Assembly (NCBI GenBank): GCA_937872615.1
Contig: CALMTT010000529.1
Location: 1-58,302 of the forward strand
Direction of reading: 5' to 3'
Origin: an uncultured Verrucomicrobiaceae bacterium
Lineage (GTDB): Bacteria > Verrucomicrobiota > Verrucomicrobiia > Verrucomicrobiales > Verrucomicrobiaceae
Length of the DNA: 58,302 nt
In this document: positions 33,527 to 41,377 of the stretch, in pieces
How positions within the stretch are numbered: the first letter of the stretch is position 1
How the letters are laid out: each line of letters begins with the position of its first letter
Notes under the pieces: generated by a model
Told to the model about the DNA's origin: nothing
Database searches by the model: none
Seen by the model: the letters and a program-made list of their open reading frames with translations, nothing else
Position numbers and translations under genes: made by a program

Positions 33527-35083
33527 ATGAATCATCGCCATCAGCCCTTCACTTCGTTTCTCGTCTGCCTCGGCGCACTGACGATGGCTGCACCGTTGCT
33601 CGCTCAAGAAGCCAACCGGGAGCGCCCGCCCACACCTCTGCTGAAGAAGGGCGAGAAACAGCTCTTCGTGGACAGCGTGATGATCCGCAGCAAGCAGGGC
33701 GTCACGCGAGTCATCCATCCCGCCAAGAAACTCGAGAAGCCGGTGCTCACGGCTGAGATGCCCTGGGAAGTGAAGATCAAGGATGGTATCATCGACAAGC
33801 GGGTGAACATTTACGGAACGGTGTTGCGTGATGAAAAAACCGGCTCCTTCAGGATGTGGTATGCGGACGCAGGCAGCGTGCTTTACGCCACCTCCGCCGA
33901 CGGCATCAGCTGGGAGCGGCCCATGCTGAAGGTCGCGGGCGAGAACAACGAGACCAATCTACATCTGCACAGCCCGAGCATCATTGAGGACAAGTTTGAG
34001 ACCGATCCCAAGAAGCGATACAAGGCGGTCGGCAATGCCGGAATGGACAGGGACGATGCCAAAATCCAACGTCTCAAAGACAAGTTCGAAATGGTAGATT
34101 GGTATCGCGACAAGCTGCATCGCCTCTACTACGCGGCTTACTCGGCCGATGGCCTGCGCTGGACGATCGATCCCGAACCGATCCTGCTCGGCTGCGACAC
34201 CATCACGCTCTCGCAAGACCCGGTGACGGGTGAATACCTCGCCTTTCACAAGCGCCAGGGTGATCCGCGCGTGGTGGGCATCCGCCATGTGTTCCTTTCG
34301 GTCAGCAAGGACATGAAGCACTGGTCAGAGCCGCATCCGGTGCATGTGGCCGATGAGATCGACAACAAGGCCACTCGGAAGCTGAAGGGCGGCACTTACT
34401 CGGAATACTACAACCTTTCTGCTTTCGCCTACGCCGGGCAGTGGCTGGGCTTTGTCACGCATTTCCGCCGTGTCGAGCCGCCGTCTGCCTTGTTCGGCAA
34501 TGACGAGGTCAACGGCCAGAAAAGGTCCGCGACCGGCATCATCGATGTCCAGCTCGTCACCAGCCGCGATGGTCGTCATTGGGATCGCTGCTCGGATCGC
34601 AGCCCGGTGATCCCGCTGGGGCCTCATGCGTATGATGCGGGGAGCATCTTCGGACTTTGCAACGCGCCCGTCTTCGTCGGCGATGAGCTGTGGATGTATT
34701 ACACCGCCGCGACCACTCCCCACGGAGGCCTGGCACCGGAAAAGGAGCAATCCATCGCGCTGGCCAAGTGGCGCGTCGATGGTCTCGCGTCCATGCAGGC
34801 CAAGGACAAACCCGGAAGCATCGAAACACACGACTTCATCCCGCAAGGAACGCATCTCTCGGTGAATGCTGATTTCGGAAAAGGCCGTCTCATGGTGGAG
34901 GTGCTGGATGCCGATGGCAAAACAGTCCCAGGCTTTGAAAAGGAAGCCTCCATGATCGAAAACCAAGACGCCGTGAAGCTGCCGATACGCTGGAAAAACT
35001 CAGCGTCGCTCCCGGCGGGCATTCCCATCCGTCTGCGTTTCCATCTGCAGAATGGAGACTTGTTCAGCTACCGGATTGATTGA
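33527..35083 (+). CDS. Secreted beta-propeller glycosyl hydrolase-like protein (GH32/43-type fold)
   Basis: About 518 residues from the ATG at 33527, with a signal peptide (QPFTSFLVCLGALTMAAPLLAQ). The body has propeller-blade motifs: SFRMWYADAGSVLYATSADGISWERP, SADGLRWT and LVTSRDGRHWDR. WMYYTAA is a late blade and a beta-sandwich-like tail follows. The fold resembles five-bladed propeller glycosidases, but I cannot identify a catalytic acid pair with confidence, so the function is predicted only at fold level. It sits 22 bp after the fusion gene and 60 bp before the sialidase-like gene. Confidence 0.72.
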   Translation: MNHRHQPFTSFLVCLGALTMAAPLLAQEANRERPPTPLLKKGEKQLFVDSVMIRSKQGVTRVIHPAKKLEKPVLTAEMPWEVKIKDGIIDKRVNIYGTVLRDEKTGSFRMWYADAGSVLYATSADGISWERPMLKVAGENNETNLHLHSPSIIEDKFETDPKKRYKAVGNAGMDRDDAKIQRLKDKFEMVDWYRDKLHRLYYAAYSADGLRWTIDPEPILLGCDTITLSQDPVTGEYLAFHKRQGDPRVVGIRHVFLSVSKDMKHWSEPHPVHVADEIDNKATRKLKGGTYSEYYNLSAFAYAGQWLGFVTHFRRVEPPSALFGNDEVNGQKRSATGIIDVQLVTSRDGRHWDRCSDRSPVIPLGPHAYDAGSIFGLCNAPVFVGDELWMYYTAATTPHGGLAPEKEQSIALAKWRVDGLASMQAKDKPGSIETHDFIPQGTHLSVNADFGKGRLMVEVLDADGKTVPGFEKEASMIENQDAVKLPIRWKNSASLPAGIPIRLRFHLQNGDLFSYRID

Positions 35084-35143
35084 AGGCAAGGAAGTGAAAA
35101 CCAAACCGCAACCACGACCGTGAGATCAAAGCTTCGTTCCAAA

Positions 35144-36373
35144 ATGTGCCGTCTCGTTGTGGCTTCATGCCTCGCCTTGATGCCGCTCATGCTCCATGCG
35201 CAGGCAAAGCCGCTCGCGCAGGATTACCGCATCGTCTGGCACAATCCGAACCCGGAGTTTTATGTCGAGGGGCCGGGGCTGGTGCGATTGAATGATGGCA
35301 CGCTCGTTGCCGTGGTGCCGGTGGTGCCGCGTGAGGAGTGGAGCAAGGAACGGCGGGCCACGCAGAGCGTGACGCACATCCTGCGCAGCAGCGATGGCGG
35401 CCAGACGTGGCTGAAGGCATCCGATTTGCCTTACTACTCCGCCGCGCCGTGGACGCATGGCGGTGCGCTGTATTTGTTCGTGAACAAGGGCGGCACGAAG
35501 GTGCGCAATGACGACCTGCTGCTGCTCAAGAGCACCGATGGCGGCAAAACGTGGTCGGAGCCGGTGACGCTTTTCACCGGGCACTTCTGGAACTGCCACA
35601 CGGGCATGGTGCAGCGCAACAACAAGCTCTACTGGGCCACGGACGATCTCGCGCTCGGCAACAAACGCGGGCCGCGCGTCATCGCGGGTGATTTGTCCGG
35701 CGAGGTGATGCATCCGAGCGCGTGGCGATTGTCCGAGCCGGTGCCCTTTCCCGGCGTGCCGGAGGCGATGACGAATCCGCAGTATGAAAAGCTCAGCAGT
35801 CAGTATCTGGAGCCGAACGTGATCGATGTGCGCGGCAGGCTGCGCGTGTTGATGACCGTGAAGCCGAAGCGGCAGTCCACCGCTGGCATGTGCGCCGTGC
35901 TCGACTTTGAGGACAAGGGTGGGCCGATCGATTTGAAGTTCACGCAGTTTCATCCGATGCCCGGCGGGCAGTTGAAGTTCTGCGTGATCTGGGACGAGCA
36001 GACGAAGCTGTTCTGGGCCACGGCGAATCTCGTCGTCGATGGCCAGGGTGCATTCGACTGGTTCCGCGACGGCGAAAAGCGCGGCAACGTGCGCTACGCC
36101 AGCGGCCTCGGCGGCAATGACCGTCGCTTTCTCATGCTGCAATACAGCGTCGATGGCCTGAACTGGTTCCAGGCCGGCTGCGTGGCGCAGGCGGGCAAAA
36201 TCTCGCAGTCCTTCATGTATGCGCGTCCCGTGATTGACGGCGACGACCTCGCCATCATCGCCCGCAGCAGCATCCACGCGCCAAACCAGCACGACGCCGA
36301 TCACGCGACGTTTCATCGCGTGAAAAACTTCCGCAGCCTCGCGCTGAAACTCGTGCCTGAACCCGAGGAGTAA
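35144..36373 (+). CDS. Secreted sialidase-like (BNR repeat) protein
   Basis: About 409 residues with a signal peptide (CRLVVASCLALMPLMLHAQ). Asp-box motifs SSDGGQTW and STDGGKTW mark a six-bladed propeller of the exo-alpha-sialidase superfamily. The arginine triad and Tyr/Glu pair needed for true sialidase activity were not traced, so the sugar released is open. The start is the ATG at 35144; a GTG at 35120 would lengthen the basic N-region. It ends 10 bp before the FAD oxidoreductase gene, consistent with an operon. Confidence 0.8.
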   Translation: MCRLVVASCLALMPLMLHAQAKPLAQDYRIVWHNPNPEFYVEGPGLVRLNDGTLVAVVPVVPREEWSKERRATQSVTHILRSSDGGQTWLKASDLPYYSAAPWTHGGALYLFVNKGGTKVRNDDLLLLKSTDGGKTWSEPVTLFTGHFWNCHTGMVQRNNKLYWATDDLALGNKRGPRVIAGDLSGEVMHPSAWRLSEPVPFPGVPEAMTNPQYEKLSSQYLEPNVIDVRGRLRVLMTVKPKRQSTAGMCAVLDFEDKGGPIDLKFTQFHPMPGGQLKFCVIWDEQTKLFWATANLVVDGQGAFDWFRDGEKRGNVRYASGLGGNDRRFLMLQYSVDGLNWFQAGCVAQAGKISQSFMYARPVIDGDDLAIIARSSIHAPNQHDADHATFHRVKNFRSLALKLVPEPEE

Positions 36374-36383
36374 CCTTTCCTGC

Positions 36384-38231
36384 ATGAAGACTTTGTTTGC
36401 CGTTCTGATGGTAGCCTTTGCCTCGTCGGCTCGTGCCGAAAAGGTCGAGGCCGATCTCTGCATCTATGAAGCCACGCCCGGCGGCATTGCGATGGCGGTG
36501 CGTGCGGCGAGGGAAGGCTTGTCAGTCGTGCTGGTGAATCACAATGATCATCTTGGCGGCATTCTTTCGAACGGGCTCGGCGTTTGGGACACGCTGTGGG
36601 AGGGAAAACGGGCGCCGATCTATGATGAGGCTCGGCAGGCGATCTTCGATCACTACCGCACGACCTATGGCGAGAAGTCGCCGCAGTATCGCGATGCACT
36701 GCCAGGCAAGAGCGGGCACACAAACGGGAAGTTTGAGCCGAAAGTGGCGGAGATGGTCTTGACGAACTTGGTGAAGAAGGAGCCGCGCATCCGCTTGATC
36801 ACGAATCGGGTGATCAGCGCGGTGAAGCGTGACGGGGTGTTGATTCGATCCGCGAGCTTCATGAGTCTGTGGGATGACGTGGAAGCCATCGAGGTGCAGG
36901 CCAAGGTCTTCGCGGATTGCAGCTACGAGGGTGATCTGGCGGCGCTGGCGAAGGTGCCGTATCGGGTCGGGCGGGAGGCACGCGGGGAGTTCAACGAGCC
37001 TCATGCGGGCGTGATTTTCATGTCGCCGGTCAAATCGGCACCCACGGCCGAGATGGCACGCGCGGCGGAACTGCATCACCAGCTCAAGTTGCGGAAGTTC
37101 AGCGGCTTTCAGTGCATCAAACAACCGCAAAGCACGGGCAAGGCGGATGGCAGTGTGCAGGCCTTCAACTACCGCACGATCCTCAGCTCTGATCCCGCGA
37201 ACCGGCTGCCGGTGGAGAAACCGGCGAACTACGATCCCGAGAAGCTCAAGCTGCTCGAGCATGGCTCCATCGTGTCGCCGATCCCGAATTCGAAACGCGG
37301 TTGGAACCGTCCGCAGATCGTCGGGATGCAAACCGAGTATGTCGAGGCTGACTGGACCGGGCGGCAGAAGATCATGGATGCGTTTTGGAACACGACGATG
37401 GCCCTGCTCTACTTTTTGCAGAACGATCCCAGCGTCGATCCCGCGCGGCAGAAGTCGTGGCGGGAGTTTGGACTCGCGAAGGACGAGTTCGCCGACAACG
37501 GACATCGTCCGCACGAGTTTTATGTGCGCGAAGCGCGGCGCACCACTGGGCGATACATCTTCACCCAGCATGACGCGATGCTCGCGGAAGGCCTGGAGCG
37601 TGCGCCCGTGCATGCGGACAGCATCGGCGTGACCGAGTGGTATCTCGACACTCACGCCTGCACCCCGCGCCGCATCGAAGGAGCGCTTGAGGAGGGCAAG
37701 ATGATGCTTGATGTCGAGACCTTCCCCGGACAGGTGCCGTATCGCGCCATCCTGCCTCAGGGCGTGGACAATCTCCTCGTGCCGGTGTGCCTGAGCAGCA
37801 CGCACGTCGCGTGGGGCACGATCCGGCTGGAGCCGACATGGATGAGCCTCTGCGAATCCGCCGGCCACGCCGCCGCGATGGCCGTTCAGCAGCGAATCGC
37901 GCCCGCACAGATCGATTCGGATGCATTGCAGCGCAAACTGGCCGCGAGTCATGTCATGCTGAGCTTTTTCAACGATGTGGATGTCGCTTCCAATGATTCG
38001 CGAGTGGCACCGGCTCAGTATTTTGCCACGAAGGGCTTCTTTGCCGATTACGACGCGAAACTCGACGATCCGCTGACCGAGGCCGTGAAGACCGTGTGGC
38101 AGCAAAGCTTCGATGATCCGCAAAAACGCGCCGAAGCCGTCGCGAAGGCCGAAACGGCCAGTTCAACGCCCACAGGCCAGACGCGTGGTGAAGTGTTGTG
38201 GGCGATGTTTGAGAGCTTGATGAAGCATTGA
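36384..38231 (+). CDS. Secreted FAD-dependent oxidoreductase
   Basis: A 615-residue protein with a signal peptide ([17 protein letters not shown]). The FAD-binding segment is [20 protein letters not shown], with [11 protein letters not shown] and [16 protein letters not shown] following. The C-terminal region ([13 protein letters not shown]) closely resembles the C-terminus of the fusion protein at 29980, so the two are paralogues. The first Rossmann motif reads EATPGG instead of the more usual GGTPGG, replacing the first glycine pair, which may weaken canonical FAD binding. The neighbours suggest a role in oxidising sugars or sugar derivatives. Confidence 0.85.
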   Translation: MKTLFAVLMVAFASSARAEKVEADLCIYEATPGGIAMAVRAAREGLSVVLVNHNDHLGGILSNGLGVWDTLWEGKRAPIYDEARQAIFDHYRTTYGEKSPQYRDALPGKSGHTNGKFEPKVAEMVLTNLVKKEPRIRLITNRVISAVKRDGVLIRSASFMSLWDDVEAIEVQAKVFADCSYEGDLAALAKVPYRVGREARGEFNEPHAGVIFMSPVKSAPTAEMARAAELHHQLKLRKFSGFQCIKQPQSTGKADGSVQAFNYRTILSSDPANRLPVEKPANYDPEKLKLLEHGSIVSPIPNSKRGWNRPQIVGMQTEYVEADWTGRQKIMDAFWNTTMALLYFLQNDPSVDPARQKSWREFGLAKDEFADNGHRPHEFYVREARRTTGRYIFTQHDAMLAEGLERAPVHADSIGVTEWYLDTHACTPRRIEGALEEGKMMLDVETFPGQVPYRAILPQGVDNLLVPVCLSSTHVAWGTIRLEPTWMSLCESAGHAAAMAVQQRIAPAQIDSDALQRKLAASHVMLSFFNDVDVASNDSRVAPAQYFATKGFFADYDAKLDDPLTEAVKTVWQQSFDDPQKRAEAVAKAETASSTPTGQTRGEVLWAMFESLMKH

Positions 38232-38259
38232 GCTGCCTCGCGGCGTTCACGCGGTTGTC

Positions 38260-39804
38260 ATGCGCACTTTTTGCCTGTTTTTCACCTCGTCATTCGTCCT
38301 TCTGGTTTCGTCATTCGCGGCGGAGTCGCGTCCGAACATCCTTTTCGCCATCGCGGACGACTGGGGGCCGCATGCGAGTGCTTACGGCACGCCGTGGGTG
38401 AAGACGCCGGCGTTTGATCGCGTGGCGAAGGACGGGCTGCTTTTCAAACAGGCCTACACGCCGAATGCGAAGTGCGCTCCATCACGAGCGTGCATCCTCA
38501 CGGGACGCAATTCGTGGCAGCTCAAGGAGGCGGCAAATCACATCTGCTACTTCCCGCCGGAGTTCAAAGGCTGGGGCGAGGCGCTGGCGGAGAAGGGCTG
38601 GAATGTCGGTCACACGACGAAAGGCTGGGGTCCCGGCTCAGCGAAGGATGTGAATGGCAAACCGCGTGAGATGACGGGCAAAGCCTGGAACAAGAAGAAG
38701 CTCCAACCGCCCACCGAAGAGATCAGCAACTGCGACTACGCGGCGAATTTCACTGATTTCCTCGATGCTGCGCCAGCGGACAAGCCGTGGTGCTTCTGGT
38801 ATGGCGCGATCGAGCCGCATCGCGGCTATGAGTTCGGCAGTGGTGTCAAAAAGGGTGGCAAGAAGCTCAGCGACATCGACCACGTGCCTGCTTACTGGCC
38901 GGACAATGAGGTGATCCGCAATGACATGCTCGACTACGCCTTTGAGGTGGAGCATTTCGACACGCAGCTCGGCCGCATGCTGGCAGAACTCGAAAAACGC
39001 GGCCAGTTGGACAACACGCTCGTCGTCGTCACCGCGGATCACGGCATGCCTTTCCCACGCAGCAAGGGCAACGCGAACGTGCAGGCGAACCATGTGCCGT
39101 TTGCCGTGATGTGGAAAAAGGGCATCACCGCGCCGGGTCGCGTGATCGAGGACTTTGTGAGCTTCATTGACCTCGCGCCGACCTTTGTCGAGGTGGCGGG
39201 CCTGAAGTGGAGCGACACAGGCATGGCGGAGTCGCCGGGGCGCAGTTTGACCGATTTGTTCGCGAACGCGCCGAAGCACACACGTGATCATGTGCTGCTG
39301 GGCAAGGAGCGCACGGACATCGGCCGGCCGAATGACTGGGGCTATCCGATCCGTGCCTTGGTGACGAAAGACAACGTGTTGATCGAGAACTTTGAGCCCT
39401 CACGCTGGCCGGGCGGCAATCCAGAGACCGGCTACATGGACTGCGATGCCGGCGCGACGAAGACTTTCATCATCGACGCGCACCGCAAGAACCCGAACGA
39501 CCCGTTCTGGCAGCTTTGCTTTGGCCTGCGGCCCGGTTTGGAGTTCTACGATTTGAAGAGCGATCCTGATTTCGTGAAGAACCAGCCCGCTGATCCACGC
39601 GTGGCCGCCTTGAAGGAACAACTGCACGCCGAGCTGAAGGCGCAGGGAGATCCGCGCATGGACGGCAAGGGCGACATCTTCGACAAATATGAGCACGCCT
39701 CGAAGGCAAACGTGGGCTTCTACGAGAAATTCATGCGCGGCGAGCCCCTGAAGGCGAACTGGATCAACCAGACTGACATCGAACCGCGGCCGGTGCTGCC
39801 TTGA
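38260..39804 (+). CDS. Formylglycine-dependent sulfatase (type I)
   Basis: A 514-residue secreted sulfatase. After a signal peptide ([19 protein letters not shown]) come the metal-binding aspartates in AIADDWG (33-34) and the sulfatase signature CAPSR at 72-76, where Cys72 would be oxidised to formylglycine. Further motifs are the [10 protein letters not shown] metal-binding segment and LGKERTDIG. It releases sulfate from sulfated sugars or other esters. As the last gene of the co-directional cluster from 29980 it suggests that the target glycan is sulfated. No activating enzyme is in the window. Confidence 0.92.
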   Translation: MRTFCLFFTSSFVLLVSSFAAESRPNILFAIADDWGPHASAYGTPWVKTPAFDRVAKDGLLFKQAYTPNAKCAPSRACILTGRNSWQLKEAANHICYFPPEFKGWGEALAEKGWNVGHTTKGWGPGSAKDVNGKPREMTGKAWNKKKLQPPTEEISNCDYAANFTDFLDAAPADKPWCFWYGAIEPHRGYEFGSGVKKGGKKLSDIDHVPAYWPDNEVIRNDMLDYAFEVEHFDTQLGRMLAELEKRGQLDNTLVVVTADHGMPFPRSKGNANVQANHVPFAVMWKKGITAPGRVIEDFVSFIDLAPTFVEVAGLKWSDTGMAESPGRSLTDLFANAPKHTRDHVLLGKERTDIGRPNDWGYPIRALVTKDNVLIENFEPSRWPGGNPETGYMDCDAGATKTFIIDAHRKNPNDPFWQLCFGLRPGLEFYDLKSDPDFVKNQPADPRVAALKEQLHAELKAQGDPRMDGKGDIFDKYEHASKANVGFYEKFMRGEPLKANWINQTDIEPRPVLP

Positions 39805-39853
39805 GGCGGATTTGCTGCTCGCCACGGCCCGCTGAAGCGGTTAAACATGACGC

Positions 39854-40681
39854 ATGGCCACTCCACACGACCGTGCGCACACCATCGCTGTTTTCTGCGA
39901 CTTTGAAAACCTCGCCATCGGGGTGCGGGAGGCGAAGTATGACAAGTTTGACATGACCAAGGTGCTGGAGCGGCTGCTGCTGAAGGGCAGCATCGTGGTG
40001 AAGAAGGCCTACTGTGACTGGGATCGCTACAAGGGCTTCAAGGCCACGATGCATGAGGCGGCTTTCGAGATGATCGACATCCCGCATGTGAGCAAGAGCG
40101 GCAAGAACTCCGCGGACATCCGCATGGTCGTGGACGCGCTCGATCTTTGCTACATGAAGGGGCACGTCGATACCTTTGCCATCGTGAGCGGCGATTCTGA
40201 CTTCTCACCGCTGGTGAGCAAGCTGCGGGAGAACAACAAGATCGTGATCGGCGTGGGTGTGAAGCAGAGCACGAGCGGCCTTTTCATCGGGAACTGTGAC
40301 GAGTTCATCTTTTACGATGACCTGGTGCGTGACGAGGAGAAGGCGAAGGTGCGTGCCACGCAGGCCAAACAGGCCGCGCCGAAGCCGGCGCCGCAGGACA
40401 AGAAGCAGCCCGACAAGCCTGCTGGTGATCCGGAGGAGGCCATCCGGCTCGTGATGGAGACCATCGATGCCTTGCTCGCCCGTGGAGACAAGGACGCGGT
40501 GTGGGCCAGCCATGTGAAGCAGGCCATCCGCCGCCTGCAGCCGCAGTTTGAGGAGCGCTTTTACGGCTTCCGCAGCTTCAGCGCCCTGCTGGAGGCCGTG
40601 CAGGAGCACGATCTCGTTCGCCTGGAAAAGAAGGGCGAGGGTGGCTACCTCATCCGTGCCGTGACCGCAGGCGAGGTGTGA
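39854..40681 (+). CDS. NYN (LabA-like PIN) domain protein with C-terminal OST-HTH/LOTUS domain
   Basis: A 275-residue cytoplasmic protein. FCDFEN at about 14-19 and IVSGDSDFSPLVSKLRE carry the acidic residues of NYN/LabA-family ribonuclease-like domains; KNSADIRMVVDALDL is the middle motif. A low-complexity Lys/Ala/Pro/Gln linker follows, then a C-terminal helical region (KQAIRRLQPQFEERFYGFRSF, then GGYLIRAV) fitting an OST-HTH/LOTUS RNA-binding module. Bacterial NYN-LOTUS proteins are thought to process or bind RNA; the specific target is unknown. It lies 49 bp after the sulfatase but probably has its own role. Confidence 0.87.
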   Translation: MATPHDRAHTIAVFCDFENLAIGVREAKYDKFDMTKVLERLLLKGSIVVKKAYCDWDRYKGFKATMHEAAFEMIDIPHVSKSGKNSADIRMVVDALDLCYMKGHVDTFAIVSGDSDFSPLVSKLRENNKIVIGVGVKQSTSGLFIGNCDEFIFYDDLVRDEEKAKVRATQAKQAAPKPAPQDKKQPDKPAGDPEEAIRLVMETIDALLARGDKDAVWASHVKQAIRRLQPQFEERFYGFRSFSALLEAVQEHDLVRLEKKGEGGYLIRAVTAGEV

Positions 40682-40682
40682 G

Positions 40683-41291
40683 TCATTTGGCCGTGAAAAG
40701 CTCTGCGGATGCTTTGGCGGTTTTTGGCTCACCGAAGGTCATGGTGAGGGTGGAGCCGTCGCCTTGGATGATGCGGAGGAGGTAGAGGCGTTTGCCGCCG
40801 GGCTCGATTTGCATGTCGATCTGCTTGAGATGCTTTTTCACGAGCAGCGGCCGCGGGACGAGAGTGATGGTGGCAAATTTGACCTCCTGCTGGGTGACTT
40901 TGACGGTGAAATTCTCGGTGAGGGAGGCGGTGTCCATCTCGCGACCGTTCAGGAAGCGCAGCCAGGCACGGGCGCGACGGTCGTCGGGGTTCAGCGTCTG
41001 CCAGGCGGCGTCTTTGCCCTCTTTGAGGAGGGCGGTCTCGCCATTGAAAAGGAGGGTGGTGGTCGGTGGTGTACCGAGTTCCCAGCGGAAGCGACCGTCC
41101 TGCATTCTCCAAAAGCGGCCTTCGCTCTTCGCGGGCTCCTTCAGCACCGGCGTGGTGCGTGTCTGCTGGAAGGTCACCTGGATGTCGCCCACGTTTTTTT
41201 GATCCGCCGCCCATTTTTCAAACACCGGCGGCAGTCCCTGCGCCGCGCAGGAGAGCGTGAGAAGGCAGAGCGAGAGGGCGAGGCGGATCAT
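40683..41291 (-). CDS. LolA-like outer-membrane lipoprotein carrier protein
   Basis: A 202-residue protein with a signal peptide (IRLALSLCLLTLSCAAQG). The LolA-like pattern is visible: DIQVTFQQTRTTPVLKEP, GRFWRMQDGRFRWELG, then LLFNGETALL. LolA carries lipoproteins through the periplasm as an unclosed beta barrel. Whether this is the housekeeping LolA or one of the related proteins linked to other export systems cannot be said. The start is set at 41291; the longer frame to 41342 runs into repeat sequence. It converges with the NYN gene. Confidence 0.75.
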   Translation of the reverse strand: MIRLALSLCLLTLSCAAQGLPPVFEKWAADQKNVGDIQVTFQQTRTTPVLKEPAKSEGRFWRMQDGRFRWELGTPPTTTLLFNGETALLKEGKDAAWQTLNPDDRRARAWLRFLNGREMDTASLTENFTVKVTQQEVKFATITLVPRPLLVKKHLKQIDMQIEPGGKRLYLLRIIQGDGSTLTMTFGEPKTAKASAELFTAK

Positions 41292-41300
41292 GCGGCGTGG

Positions 41301-41377
41301 GGTGTTGGAGTCGTGGAGTGATGGAGTGATGTTCAGAGCCAATCAACACTCCGTTGCTCCAACACTCCACTACTCCC
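41301..41377. repeat. Intergenic inverted repeat with GGAGTGATGGAGT units (element E1)
   Basis: The left part has GTGTTGGAG and GGAGTGATGGAGTGATG, and the right part has CTCCAACACTCCACTACTCC, so the halves can pair. Similar wording (TTGGAGTGATGGA and TCCATCACTCCAACACTCC) occurs at 57876-57925. It separates two minus-strand genes; its right end runs over the last codons of the PVC-type gene. Confidence 0.6.

Noticed and set aside
35144..36373. Calling the BNR protein a true neuraminidase
   Set aside because: Asp-box propellers occur in many non-sialidases and I could not place the catalytic arginine triad.
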